Of a DNA stretch of 64,000 nucleotides, positions 34,468 through 47,794 are shown piece after piece. This stretch comes from Combretum micranthum (taxonomy: Eukaryota; Streptophyta; Magnoliopsida; Myrtales; Combretaceae), in the NCBI GenBank assembly GCA_024138025.1, contig JAMXBD010000093.1:1240001-1304000 (forward strand). Reading direction: 5' to 3'. Positions within the stretch are counted from its first letter, which is position 1, and the number at the start of each line of letters is the position of its first letter. Below the pieces are notes generated by a model that was not told the DNA's origin, searched no databases, and saw only the letters and a program-made list of their open reading frames with translations. Made by a program: the position numbers and the translations under genes.

Positions 34468-36929
34468 AAAACAGATTTAGGCCGCCAAGTAGGCCGGCGG
34501 TCTAAATGCCATCTTAGGCCCATTTTCTATAAATTTGTCCCATCTCGTTTGTGTGACTTTCCCGTGTCCAAAATTTACCTGTTCAAAGACAAAATTACCC
34601 TTTTAACAACAATTAAATTTCACTTCTACTCTTTATTATAACTTATTTATTTGTATATTATAATTTCTTTTCTTTTTTTTTTTTTACATCTGTTTTTTTT
34701 TCCTTAAATAAAATAAACATGCCTTTGGCATTATATTTGAAAGGTTGTGAAACCTTGCGCGCACCTTATAATTTATAGACACTCCATGAAGGTATCTTCA
34801 CAAAATGAGTGACAATACTGGTATAAAAGGAAAAAGGCTTACATGTTTTTTTTCTTACATGTTATATATGTTTTACAATTTTCGTAATAGGTTTCACTCA
34901 TTCATCTATGCAATGAATATCTAAATATATGTAATGAAATGCCCTAAATTTTTGCCAATCTAAATTAGAAATGTTATAATTGAATAGTATGATATGTAGT
35001 TAATTTTGAACTTAAATTTGAAATTAGTTTAGAAATTTAAATTAGATAGTTTAATTAAATTAAGTAAAGTAAATTATAGAATGTGATTAGACAAATTGAT
35101 ATAAATTAGTAAATAGATTGAAATTGAAATTTGAGATTTTAAATATTCTTTCAAATCATCTAATTGCCTTAATGATCTTTTTCAATGAAATACCCTAACC
35201 CTACCCCTAAGTTAGAAATTGGATTTAGATAGATTAAAATGGTGCAAGAGAAATAGATAATGAGTTATGATTAGATAAATAAATGAAAATAATTAAGTGA
35301 ATGGAATTAAGTTGAAATTCGAGATTTGAAATTCTTAAACCTCTAAACATGTCGTTTAATTGTTTAGTGAATTCTTAAATCCCTAAACTTTGGCTTAACA
35401 TTCCATATCCCAAAACCCTACTAATTTTGGAATCACTTGCTTTCTTAAAAATATCATATTTGAGCCTAAGCTCAAACTATATATCAATTTGATAAAAATC
35501 AATCTTCTAAATCAATTCTCCATCTTAAGTTCTTTATTCGTAACTGGCCTACTGATCCTCAGATTATTTCCTAAATAATTTCAGAATTAAAGATATCGAT
35601 CTGAAAGTTCTAAACCTAATACGTTTGTCTTAAAATATCTTCTAAATTTCATATATACATATATTATATATATATGACCATTCTCTTCGTTCTCTTTCTA
35701 TTATTTTGTTGCCTTCTTCCTTCCCTTTCTTTCTTTCCTTTGTTTCTTTTCTCTCTCTTTATCCTTTCTCCATTTCTCAAAACTCAAGCCCCAAATCTCA
35801 ATTTCAACAAGTCAATAGAGGAAATCAAAGATGGAAAACAAGATTGGAGTAGGAATTAAGCTAGAATTAGCCAAAACAACAAATAAGAAGTAGTAGTAGT
35901 AGTAGAAAAGATCAAGAAGTAGAATTTGCTTAAAAGATAAGTGTTGTTATTTTCCTTGCTTTAAATCTTGTATATGTAAGTAAATGATGTATTAGGACTA
36001 GATATATGCAATTCTTATGATGATAGTGATAAACCAAAGACGTATGAACATATTTGTTAAAAACCTAAAAATGAGCATGTTATGTAGACTATGTGTTTGA
36101 TGAAATGAATTGTGATAATATGACATAGATATGTATGTAAAAGTATTTAGGAAACATGATTATGCATGTTTATGCCTATAGCAAGTTGTTGTTGTTGATG
36201 TATGATGAAAATAAGTAGTTAGAAGTAGTGTAAAAGATAAAGGAAAAACGAAGCATGATCTCCCTTTTCACCACGAGCATGACACGACCCGTGATGCTTG
36301 TGGAAAATAAAATTTAGGTAGATAACGGGTGCGATAAAGGATGTGATCTCCTCTGATAAAAAAAATAAAACAGGAGAACGGACGTAATTTCGTAAGTTGT
36401 GAACATCACAGCCTAGATCACGACCGTTATGAAAGGCATGAACTCCTTTGGTAAGAATTTTCAAAGGTAAAAGCCTAGATCACGGCCATGATAGGGGGTA
36501 TTATTTCCTTGTTATGGGCATGACAAGGTTGTATTGGTGATCACAGTCTTCATCACGAGCATGATGAGGAAGGTGATGACAATCAAGGCCTCCATCATGG
36601 GCGTGATTTGTCACCTGTTACTGTTCATAAAGAAGAAAGAAAAAGAAGAAAAGAAAAGAAAAATAAAAAGAAAGAAGAAAGAAAAATAAAATGAAATAGA
36701 TAAATGATAGTTAATGTGATATATTAGTTAAATGATATAATCAAACATGAGTTTAGTTAATTTATAGATTTAATAAATAATTGGATTAATTGTAGGAATT
36801 AGATATCAAACAAACTTAGTTGATTGACTTAAGTTCAACTTGACCTAAATGGAATTAAATGAGTTAGAATGAATTAGACTGGATAAGTTTAATCACATTG
36901 GCTTAGTAATTGAATTAAATGATGAATTC

Positions 36930-39154
36930 TATAACGCCCTAAAATAAGGCATTACAACCCGCCATGTGTCCTCTCTTAAGTGGTATGCGCTAAGGCTCTA
37001 ATATTCACAAATATACAAATATCACCTATAAACACACACATAGGGTATCTCATAGGATACTCAACACAACTTGTATAATCTGAAAACACAAATGTACTTC
37101 ATAACATTCCTGTTTATCAAACAAACATCTTAGTTAGCATATCCACAAGCCAACTATCCAACATAACAACTGAAATTATCTACAAGAGAAATTCTTCATT
37201 TACAACTTAGTCTTCCAACGACAATTGATCCAATAACTGTTCATAAAACATAACAATAAGCAAAATACAGTAAAATCAAGTCTTCAACATATCTAAGCAC
37301 TTCTTTTCTTCCATGAACCTATAATCAAAAAGTCTAACTCTCAACTGGATAGTCAGTCCACTATCGCCATCCCCCTGATCAAAGATCAGATCATAACCCG
37401 AAAGGTCATATACAATATCTTCATCACCTATACCTGAAATTTTAAAAAGTGAGCTGCAAAACCCAGTATGATAACTCTAATCCTTAAAAGCAAAAGCAAA
37501 TGCAACAGGTGTATATATATATATACACATATATATATATATAAAATGCACTTAGTCTAATGCAAGCAATCAGTTTGTTATCTTTTTATAGTAAGCAAAT
37601 CAACACAGTTCAGAACTATGTATACTTTACTTCAAAACTCGAAGTAACTAAGACTTCTCTTTAGAAACAACCAATTCTTTGAAAATAAGGTAATTATATA
37701 CATATATGGATGAGTGGGTACTCCCCAACATTCCCGTTTTCCCTTAATTCTATAGGAATCATATCAAAGCATGAGTCCACTAGGGACAACCTCACACTAA
37801 GATCATCAGGTTGTCTCACCAGTATCACTGTCTGCCATGTTTTTACTGGTCAAAGCTAAGCACAACCAAGCATACAATTATTAAGTCGAATAGTATTAGG
37901 TTTATTATGAAATTTTATTCCTACAACCAATCAAGCAATACTAAACTTACAAGCAAAAACAACAAGCAGGGATTGGTCGTACTTTTCTCAAATTCAGGAA
38001 TACAACTCAAATTCTCAAATCCGATATCAACAACAAAGACAACCCAAATTCCACAAACTCCTATATCAACACCAACAACAATTCCACAAACTCCAAATAT
38101 CCTATTACAACATATATACATACATTAACAGATATAAACACATTATTAATATATCTTATCAGACATGAATTCTCTAGAAACCCTAACCTGACAAGAAATC
38201 TCCAATATCCGCACCGTCTACTCCGATCAAACTCCACAAAAATCCTCAAGAACAATAATGAATCGCACAAAACTCCACAAATATCGAATATTTCACCAAA
38301 ACCCTAGATTTGCATATCAACAAGAACGCATAAGGATTGTTTAACTCGTGTTTTGTTTGCATCCATCATAGAAGAGATAAACTTACTGATTTGGATCACT
38401 AAAATCCGACTTGCATTCATCAATCACAGATCCTAACACGTGCTAGGGCTTCTTTATAAGGATCTTCGTGTAAAAATCAAACCAAACCAAACCCTAAAAG
38501 ATCATGCATAAATCCGAGAAAATGGGTTGTAGATGGATTATGATCACTCACCTTTGATCAAACTCGCCTTAAGATGAAGCCTTAACACTTGGACATTAAG
38601 AATGGATCCTACATGCTTAGAGGAAGAAATAAAGCAAAGGAGAAACGTCTGCCAAAAACTGTTGCTCGTGCTCGCGTGCATATAGAATTTCACTCCTATG
38701 CCAGCAAATCTAATATCTACGTTGACGGCGTAGAAACCCAAGAGGCGGCGTTCAACATGCAACAAAAACCCTTCACGTCGTTCAAAAGGTCATATGCCGA
38801 TGAAACCTAAAGCAACGTCGGCGGCGTTCGACTCCGGCGTTAGACAATAACGCTTCTGATCCAAATCAACGCTGACAAACACACACACACACACTCCGAC
38901 ATTTGACTCCAACATAAGAAAATTTGTCATTGTGGACATCCTACGCCGATCTCCATGCTGGCAGCGTGCTCCTTCCAAAAGGCGGCGTTGTATCGATAGA
39001 AAATTGCAAAAGTTTCAAAATTTCATAATTCTTTTTCAAAAATAAATTAACCAAACTTAACTTGTTTTGTGGATTTGATATAAGATTATATATATATATA
39101 TATATATGTCATGACCCATTTATCTTCATTTATCTTATTTTTCTATGTGCTACA
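36930..39154 (-). mobile_element. Solo LTR C2 (2,225 bp) with AATTC target duplication
   Basis: On the minus strand it starts TGTAGCACATAG and ends AGGGCGTTATA. Flanks are AATTC at 36925-36929 and 39155-39159. It matches C1 throughout, e.g. GTATCACTGTCTGCCATG near 37820 versus 33550 and the CAGGTATAGGTGAT acceptor region at 37433. GC-rich words with GGCGGCG occur at 38660-38995. A TATA-like CTTATAAAG lies on the minus strand near 38455. No internal region, so it is a solo LTR. ORFs inside have no domain. Confidence 0.88.
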
Positions 39155-39434
39155 AATTCTAAACAATTTGGCTAAGTTAAGGTAATATAGACTTAATAAA
39201 TAATAATTAGCTTTAGTTAATGAATTAGGAATAACCTTAGTAAAATATGAGGAATATGTTGCTTCAAATATGTGTTTGCTTAGGAAAGGAATATTTTTGA
39301 ATGTGCATGATGTGATGATGCCTTTGTAATAAAAATAATATAAACAAAGTGAAAAGAAATACTTTGACAAACAAAGCAGAACTGTCCGTATTTTAGCGGG
39401 TGATATTCGCAGCCATAGCGGGATTCTTAATTAG

Positions 39435-42400
39435 TGCCTATAAACCCCGAAAATTTTTCACATTAGTACGCGACTCTAAAATAAAATGTATGAACTAGTT
39501 GATAAATTAGGAATCCAATAAAAACCTAAGAATAGATCAATGATTTGAATTTAGCTGGGTTAAGATCTAAAAGCTGAATAAAGAACTTGTTTGACCCTAA
39601 TTGATACAAAAAACGAGATTTCATATCTTGAACTAATAATTCAAAATATGATTAAAGGAAACTCAAAATTTCAAACCCCGAAACTTGTCTTACAAATAGA
39701 ATAGATAGAAAAACATAGATATAGAGATTAAATGACTACTATTGAGCTCAATAATGATTTGAGACAAGAACAATGAGTAGTAATAAGCCTATACATGGAT
39801 TTAAACCCTAAATTCAAGATTCCTAGATAGTATTAAACACAACTGATAAGATTTCATAGTAGGTATCAAAAACCGAAGATATATAAATAATTTAGCTTTT
39901 ATATCAAAAGCGATATCGAGTAGTTAACCAACTACGCTTATAGATAGGAAACGATAACCTAAAGATAAACCGTTAGGATTATGAATACACAATAAAAACA
40001 TAAACAGATGTATAACTAAAAATCTAGACTTCAAATAAATAATTGAATCACACCATTGTTCTAATTAGGGTTTTCTTAAGCTATTGGAGCCTAAAACAAA
40101 AATTAACCTAATAAGCTTAAGAAACCTTAATCGCTGGAGATAAAATTATAAAAACAATTAAACATGTAAATTTAAAACTTAAATTTATATCGTTTAATAA
40201 CCTAAACATTTTTTAAAATCCTATAAAAATATTTTTTGTGCAAAAACTCTCAAATATTAGCTAATTTGTACTCGTTTAACTTATTACATTATCCTAAAAC
40301 TAAGATAATTAACTAACTAATAATATTATATAATGATTTGATTCATTTCCAGTTGCAAATTGTGCAAAATGAAGGGCTTAGATTTCCTTGAGATTGGAGA
40401 ACCGAAATAGCTTGAAATTTGTCCAAATTATGCGCAAAAGGTCAACAAAATCAACTCAAACACCAATCAATCCAATTCGAATCAAAGAGAAATACAACAC
40501 GAAAAACGCATAATTTGGGAACAAGGTAAGTTGTTGTAATTCGACTTTTTATATGTTAAAAACAATGATTGAAACTAACTTCTGATGATCATAGGATCAT
40601 TTCCAACTCAAGAAAAAGCTTCAAATTCCACCGAACAAGCTTCAGTAAGGTAAAACTTGAAAAACCTAATTGTACATTTTCAAATTCGAAAATTTAAGAT
40701 CACATACATGTAGATGCGTTATGATTTGATGTATGTATAGATACATGCCATAGAAATACTTAGGAATGGTTTGAGAATGTTTATGAGTTGAAAATTGAAG
40801 AAATATGAATTGTTTCATCGGAGAAGATGATGAATAGTGTCAACACTATCCTTAAGCTGGCAGTATAAACGTTGAACGTCGGCGGCTTACGAGGCTAGGT
40901 TGGCGGTGTAAAGATGGCTTATACTGGAACAAAAGCCATGTAAAACTTATTCTTACGTAAAATAAACGAACACCGGCTAACTGGGATTATATGCCGACAG
41001 CGTATAGTTCGACATACGAGGGAAAGCTGGCGGCTTAGAAGCCAACGCAAACGATACGAAATAATATGTAAAACTTAAGAATGCCGACATCTGGGTTTCA
41101 ATGCCGGCGCCGTAGGAGCCGGCGTACAAACTAGTTTTCCTTTTGTAAAATCTGTATTTCTCGGTCGGATATTTATATAATAATTATAAAAATATTATAT
41201 ATATATATGTTAACATAAAATTTACTAAGTAGAAAAATAAATACAAATATTTAGAATAATAGTATATTTAATAATTGATAGCTTCTAAAACCCTAGAATT
41301 ATAGAGAAATTCTAAGTGTTAATAACAACTATAACTATCAAATAATTGTACTATATAGATAAATTGGTAAGAATGTGAATTGAAATAAGCTAAATTTACG
41401 AATAATGTGACTTCTAAAAATAACAAAATAATTATGTGAAACAGATTAAGAGAAACACAATGACACTAAGCAATAATAAACAAATATGATTTACTATAAT
41501 GAGTCAGGTAGAGAATAACATAAAATTAGTTTCAATAACTACAAAAACTTGATAAATGTCAATTTTTTTTAATACCAAATATGTGTATATAAATATCAAG
41601 TAAGAATAAGGCGAGCTACATGAAAATAAGGATTAATTGATAATTGTTTCCATAAGACTATTAAAGAACCAAAATAAGTAATAGAAACCGAGTTAAATAT
41701 CAATTTAGGACACTAGACACATATAGGAATTTAGTTATATCTATACTACATTGATGAATATCTTATTTATCTCAAGAGGTGACTTTGATACCATAGAGGA
41801 CCTTCAGGCAGATTACTACGACTAAGTCATTATGAGTAGGTGAGTAATTCAGTTATATTATACTGTTTGTGCTTGCAATTAGCTGAATATGTAATGCAAA
41901 GAAAATAATAATATGAATATTTTGATAGAAATGTGTTGTGATCTGATTTTATGATTGCTAATCTACCATTACAAAAGCGATAATATAATGGTAAGATGAT
42001 GTGAAGTAGTATGATGATGATTGTGTGTAATGTATGATCACCATGAAATTGAATAAGAACTATTGACTTATTAAAATAATCTGGTCATGCATTACACATA
42101 CTGCATTATTGCATATACAAACGGGTGATAGCCTGCTACATATTAATATTTCGGTTCTCTGTTAATGCTTGGTTTTTCTAAAGTGTTAGTTCTTCCAAGG
42201 TTTTCTTTGTTTCGTTGGTTCTACGAAAACTAAGTGACAACGAAGAATGCCGCCCACAGCATCACTTTGAAATGATTAATACTTAGGGAGTTTCTGAGGA
42301 TGGATATAGGAAATGGTCAGTTAAAACTGTTATCAAATTTAAAGTGATAACCCTAAGATGAGAAATCATTGATTCTCTCGTAAACTTAGTCTCTCCTGGG

Positions 42401-42950
42401 CAGGTGGGTCATAATGTAAATGTTCTTCAACCCTAAAAAGAGGGCGTAAATCTTTTTCCTGTTTGGGTTCTAGATCATCCAAGCTTATATCTGAACATAT
42501 GTTTGAGTGATTACATTACATATGATTTGTTAATAACTTATTTGATGTGTAATATGTCTGGTTATTTACTGAGTCGTGGTTTCGCTCATATTCCAACAGT
42601 CTTTTTAGGTTTACGCTTCAACCTTGGTTAGTTACTTCCAGAAACATGGCTCCGGTAACGGCTTAAGAGCTGGAAGCCTATGGTTCTTTTTGGGATTAAT
42701 GGTTTATATTTTCTAGATTAGATTAGCTATTGTTATCTTATCTGTTATGTATGTAGAGAATTATAAGAAGACTACATGGTTTGTAATAATCTATGATACT
42801 TTATGATTAAGATAATTGTTATTTACTAATTTATTTCTTACATATATTTATCATTTCTTGTCAAAGCAACGAAAATATCCTATTATTTTGGAAAACATGT
42901 CACTCTCCGAAGGTAATCTAATGATAGTAATCAAGTGTGACTTGTCTACT
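39435..42950 (+). mobile_element. A-type LTR A4 (about 3.5 kb) inside LTR B1
   Basis: Starts near TGCCTATAAACCCCG. It matches A1 over its 5' part (AAAGATAAACCGTTAGGATT at about 39961) and around the CTCATATTCCAACAG segment and 3' acceptor. Contains GC-rich GTCGGCGGC/GCCGGCG words (40870-41130), exon-like core GATTACTACGACTAA (41811-41825), a GTGAGT donor at 41840 and a TTTTTAG acceptor at 42608. The flanking B1 sequence matches B2 continuously on both sides (near 45760-45990), which shows A4 is an insertion. The 3' end is uncertain. Confidence 0.65.
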
Positions 42951-45900
42951 TCTACTAAGGTACCTTCTATATCTGTTTGGTTTCAATTATAAAAGGTACA
43001 TAGTAACTTGCATGATGTTATTAGGATAGACATTCTAAAATGGATTAAAACTTAAAGACGACCATTATAAATAAGTGCTACTTATGCTTGTGTCATTTAA
43101 TCCGATCAGAGGAGTGGTAACCCTATCATAATGTAATGACATAGTAGTTAAGTACTGAGATGTCATGATGCAATGGTGATTTATATGTGACTCAGCGGGT
43201 AACTGATGGGACAAATGGTTTGGTGTAACATTTACTTAGGCTTGTAATGAAGTAACATGTTTTAGTTCATATTTATGGAATTAGTTGAACTAACTGATGT
43301 TATGGATTGGGATAAGTGGTGTGTATGAAGGCTATGAACCATAGATGAGGCTATTTTCTCTTTCTTAGTCAGATATAGGAGATATAGGGATCCAGACTAC
43401 CTATATCAACCCCTTGAGCAGCTGCTATTCTTTAAGATCCCTAGATTTCCATTGGCTTGCCCCCGAAATATGAGTGATCCAATGTTGATTTGTTTACTTT
43501 AAATTTAAGATAATTAACTTGTTATTTATGCATTTCATTTAGTTAAGCTTGTGTGTCATTTCATGTATGTTTGTGTTACTGTGTACTGAGCTTTAGCTCA
43601 TTATTATTATTATTGTTCTTTGTCCAGGTGTTATATTGATGGATGATGATGATATGAGGTTGATGATGATGTGAAGATGGTGATGATGTTGATTATGTTG
43701 TATCGGGTTTGTGGGCGATATTGGAGAAGCAAAGTAAGATATAATCGTTGGATGTTTGTATTTTTTTTTTTTTTTTTTGTTAAAGAACTGGATTTATCAT
43801 TTCTGAAATTGTATACTCTTTAAGGGCTTGGTTGAGGAGCCCATATTTTGTAAATAAGCCTTAGCTTTGTTTAGAAGAAAGTTGATTTTCTCTATATGAG
43901 TAGAAGTTAGAAATGTTTTTATAAAGTTGTTTTATTATTATAAATCTAGAATGTTCAAAATAAACATATCATTCTAGAAAGCTTGAGTGTGTAACACCTA
44001 AAAAGCATTATGCGTGGTGGTAATGCCTTAATTAAATCTAGGGCATTACATTCAATGAATCAAATTATTCAATTCTTCCCAATCATTCATTTAAACTCCT
44101 TGTTTCTCAAAATTCAATCCCCTAAATCCTTAAACAAATAATATAAATTTTTAGTAAATTCTTAGACCCTTAAACTTAGGTTTAAATTTCATTTCCTTAA
44201 TCCCCATAATTTTTTTAATATTTTGTTTGTTTATAAATATCAGTTCTTAAGCTTGAACTCAAACTAGATATCAAATTTTTACAAATTAAACTTCTGAGTT
44301 AAACCTTTGATTCAAGTCATTAATTTCTATTTTAAAAATTCTCTTATTTCCTTCTAATTATTTTCAATACATAAAATAATTATCTGTAAAGTTTAAGCTA
44401 AAATCCTTACCCATAATTATCCTTAAATATATTTTAAAACCTTATCCTTTCTTTTTCTTTTCTCATTTTTCCTCATACTATCTGTTTTTCTCTTTTCTCC
44501 TTCTCTTCCTTTTCTCTTCTTCTTCTACATTTCTTCCTCTTCTTTTCTTTTCTCTTTTCTTTTTCAAAACCCAACCCTAATTCTCACATCTCAATGATAT
44601 CATATGAGATGTTAAAGATAGAAAATAAGATAAAAGGTGGAGAACATGCATGAAGAAGCTACATTAACTTGGGAGGAGGAGTAGTAGTAGAGAAGATTAA
44701 GTAGTTTTTATTGGCTTAACATGTAAGTTTTGATATTTTCTTTATTTTAATTGTCGTATATGCATGTAAATGTTAAATTAGAGCTAGATAGATGTAGAAC
44801 TTATGATAAAACTGATAGATTAAAGATATATAAATATATATATATATATATGTTAAAACTTGGATATGTATATGCATGTGTAGATTAAGTGTTTGATGAA
44901 ATGAATTGATGATATGTGAAAAAGAAATATATCTAGAAGTGTTATAAATTATAGTTATAACTTGTATGTTGAGTTTGTGATATAAAGCAAGTAGTTAAAT
45001 AGGTTGAATTTTGAAGAAATGAACAAGAAAAAACGTGAAAATCTAGTGCAGAGCCTTCATAACGGGCATGATGGAACCTAGGATGATCTCTGTTCTTTAT
45101 AATTTTTGAAGAACCCTTGATCACAGGCACTATTCATCGCATTATAACTTCTGTTTTGAAATATTTGGACCATCACGGGTGTGATCCATCCCGTGATGAT
45201 CTTTGTTTTGAAAATTTAGGCCATAATGCCCTCCATTATGGGTGTGATCGGGCCCTTACATAAAAAAAAAAAAAGAAAGAAAAGAAAAGAAAAAAAAAAA
45301 ACAAAGAAAGATGAAATGAAAATAGATAAATGATAGATAATTTGATATGTTAGAACTTATATAAATAAGAATGAGTTAAGTGAATATATAGGTTTAATAG
45401 TTAATTAGATTTAACATGGATTTAAAGCATAATATGAACTTAATTAATAAATCTAAGTTTAACTTGACTTAATGAACCTTAGTGAACCAAAATGAACTAG
45501 ATTTATTAAGTCTAATCAACTTGGCTAAGTTAAGTAATATAGACTTAACTCGTGATTGACCTAGATCTAATAAACTTGTAAATGAGATAGACTAGGCTAT
45601 GTTTAATATGAGGAGTATATTATTTCAAATATTTGTTTGCTAAGAGAGATGAATATTTCATATAAGTTAGTAATTAATTTTAACATTTTACACAAACGAT
45701 AAGGAAAAAAGATGCTTTCATAATAAATGTTTATAAATAAAGGAAAAGAAATACCTTGACAGATAATGAAACATTGTTTATATCTTGGTAGATGATTTTT
45801 GCAGCCATGGCAGGGTTTCTACTTAATGTTTGATCAAATAGGTTTTTAAAATGAGTTTCATGTAGATGGATGATTAGTTTAATTTCTTATATGGGTTTAA

Positions 45901-46047
45901 TTTCTTGAACAGATGATTTCCTCTTGACTGACCCTCTTATCTATCTTCTGAGGTTGCCTCTAACCTACCTTCTGTCTCTGTTTGGAATTCAGATAGTATA
46001 CAAGTATGTAGTGACTGGCATGTTGTGTGTTAGGATAGGCATCCTAA

Positions 46048-46762
46048 TGCGATCAAGAACCACACCAACCTATAATAGTGACCCGATGTCTAGATTGGAA
46101 TTAGAATCCAGGATCGTCTAAGAAAACTCGATGGAAACCACAACCCATTACCTATATGGAGGCAAGAACCTTGGTATAATGAAGACGCCATAACCGGTGA
46201 TGAGATTCGATTGATAAGTCAAGGGGTGAACGCTACGGGAAAATTTTCGATAAGTTCAAAACCAGTTCTTTCCAGAACTCATAGAGAGGAAACTCTTATA
46301 TTTTCGTTCATATGAATAAACTCATAACTTCTCTTCATATGTTGCAAAGGACAGGTTTAAATAGGCCTTTGATAGCCTCAAAACTAAGCAACTAATAAAA
46401 TAATAAAAATTGCATAAAAGACCCTAGAACAAATCCTAAACATCAAATTAAACAAAGCTGTACGGAATAAATAAAAGTTGGCATTGTTACATGTAGGCCG
46501 GCAAGATGGCTTACTGCTTTTCCTTGAAGACCGGCAGTGTTGGCCATGTAGGCCGCCAGTCTTGAGGTAGCTTTTATCTTGGCCCGCTTCAAAACTTGAA
46601 AATCGTCAATTCTTTGAATCCCAAATTATCCTATCAGCTCTTTTGGTTCTCTTGGTTCTTGTTTTAATCTTTGAAGCTTCCATTAGTGCTCCTTTAATCC
46701 CTTCGGATGGCCTGTTAAACTTCAAATTGGATGGCTTAAAAATTGAGGCTTCTAGGATCACA
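46048..46762 (-). repeat. 3' LTR of the mini-element
   Basis: 715 bp, aligning end to end with 47795-48506. GC-rich words GGCCGGCAAG, GACCGGCAG and GGCCGCCAG lie at 46495-46560. A TATA-like CCTATTTAAACC is on the minus strand near 46360. Confidence 0.9.
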
Positions 46763-46784
46763 TCATTCCCTCCTTCTTTCAAAA
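46763..46784 (-). other. Polypurine tract of the mini-element
   Basis: The minus strand reads GAAAGAAGGAGGGAATGA directly before the LTR start TGTGATCC. Confidence 0.8.
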
Positions 46785-46788
46785 AGAT

Positions 46789-47490
46789 TCATCTTCGAAT
46801 CTTCGTTCTTGGACTTTTTTGAATCACATTTTGAAGCTCTAAGAAGGATAGCAAGTTATTGATCAATTGCATATGGGACTTCCTGAGAAAACACTTCTTT
46901 GGATTCCTGCAATTATCAATTTCACTAGAAAAAGAAAAATCATTAGTTGTTAAAGAAATATCACTCTCCAGTGTTTCACACTCTGATTCTTTTTCCTTTG
47001 TGCTCACCAATGTGTTTTCCTCACTCATACTCCCCCCATTCTTTTCTTCTTCTCTTTTTTTTTTTTCTTTTTTTGAATTGCTTGGCAACCCTCATTTGAT
47101 CTTCAATAGCTTTCCATGGATCAAGGGGTACTAAATTTACTATCTTTTGGTTAGAAACCAAAGAATAGCGATTTTTGCATTCATTGTACTTAGCTTTCCT
47201 TTTAGACTTCCATGGTTGCCCCAACAAAAAAGAAACAGATCGCATTGGAATTACATCACATAAAATTTCATCACTGTATTTTCCAATGGAAAAGGCAATC
47301 ATAACCTGCTCAGTCACCATAAAATCCCCACATTCATGCTGTATTCTATATGGTGCTTGAAGCTTTAAAGTTTTCAAACCTAGTTCTTCCACCAATAAGG
47401 TACTAGCAATATTTATATAACTTCCACTATCAATAGACAAACTACATACCTTGTTATCCACCAAACATCTCGTATAAAAACAGGATCACA
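46789..47490 (-). pseudogene. Ty3/gypsy aspartic protease with pol linker, frameshifted
   Basis: The reading frame is recognisable from FYTRC near 47475. The active-site loop reads SIDSGSYIN (D-S-G retained, about 47430) and the flap-side and C-terminal motifs FSIGKYSDEILCDVIP and FLLGQPW (about 47260-47220) are typical of a plant Ty3/gypsy gag-pol protease, which cuts the polyprotein. After a Lys/Arg-rich stretch encoded by an A-rich run (47040-47090), the frame shifts and continues as an acidic linker with a KKCFLRKS motif (46789-47088). This linker normally leads into reverse transcriptase, which is absent here. No ATG suits the domain start. The protease ORF itself (47464-47021) is open over 147 codons. 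Confidence 0.85.
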
Positions 47491-47774
47491 CTGGATCTCA
47501 TCAATGCTTTTCACTCGTATTTAACTCATCACTTTTTTTTATTTAGTCTCCACAGCTCCAATAACAACAGATTAAAAAAAAAAAACCAATAAAAGTCAAA
47601 CTTTTTTTTTAATCCAACTCTTCCAAATCAAGCCCTAAAAAATCAAATCTTTTTCTTTTCCTTCTTCAATCTAGTTCTAATAAGACAAATCAAATAAATC
47701 AAAAGACATAACTATGAGATATGAATGATTGAGTTACCTCTAATCGAACTAAATATGGATTTCTTAGAATACCA

Positions 47775-47791
47775 ACAGCTCTGATACCAAA
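47775..47791 (-). other. Primer binding site of the mini-element, initiator tRNA-Met type
   Basis: The minus strand reads TTTGGTATCAGAGCTG, starting 3-4 nt after the LTR end GATCGCA. It matches the plant consensus over TGGTATCAGAGC. Confidence 0.88.
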
Positions 47792-47794
47792 TGA

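Larger units (their letters stand above)
23808..34877 (-). mobile_element. Solo LTR C1 (about 2.19 kb), split by the non-autonomous element at 24555-33429
   Basis: Left piece 23808-24554, right piece 33430-34877. On the minus strand it starts TGTAAAACATATA and ends AGGGCGTTATA, giving TG...TA ends. Flanks are ATTTC (23803-23807) and ATTTT (34878-34882), a one-mismatch target duplication. C2 (36930-39154) is the same LTR uninterrupted, which confirms that the two pieces belong together. Landmarks: TATA (minus, 34467-34457), GC-rich GGCCGGCGG words just upstream of it, several GTAAGT-like donors (34.0-34.3 kb), and a TTTTTCAG acceptor at 24303. Non-coding. Confidence 0.85.
34935..44050 (+). mobile_element. 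LTR B1, interrupted by solo LTR C2 and by A4
   Basis: Pieces: 34935-36929, 39155 to about 39434, and about 42950-44050. It starts TGAAATGCCC and ends TAGGGCATTACA. Order of landmarks: TA-rich TATA region (about 35650), CT-rich leader (35690-35765), GTAGTAGTAGTAG and a donor-like AGATAAGTG (about 35930), repeats of an ACGGGCATGAT type (36256-36605), a purine-rich run, then an acceptor TTTGTCCAG at 43627. B2 and B3 show the same order. A target duplication could not be confirmed, so the outer limits are provisional. Non-coding; ORFs at 35674 and 36219 have no domain. Confidence 0.65.

Noticed and set aside
37511..37545. TA-rich palindromic stretch considered as a cruciform or origin
   Set aside because: Simple (TA)n microsatellite inside solo LTR C2; no other signal.
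38544..38978. Short ORFs on both strands in the GC-rich part of C2
   Set aside because: No domain, not conserved in C1, and located in the U3-like region of a solo LTR.
39088..39106. TA run immediately before TGTCATGACCC at 39107, considered as an LTR start paired with GGGCCATGACA at 49526
   Set aside because: C2 with its exact AATTC duplication extends to 39154, so TGTCATGACCC lies inside C2; the inverted match is coincidental or a general LTR-end resemblance.
46859..47134. Plus-strand ORF of 91 codons opposite the protease
   Set aside because: Antisense shadow of the A-rich linker; no domain.
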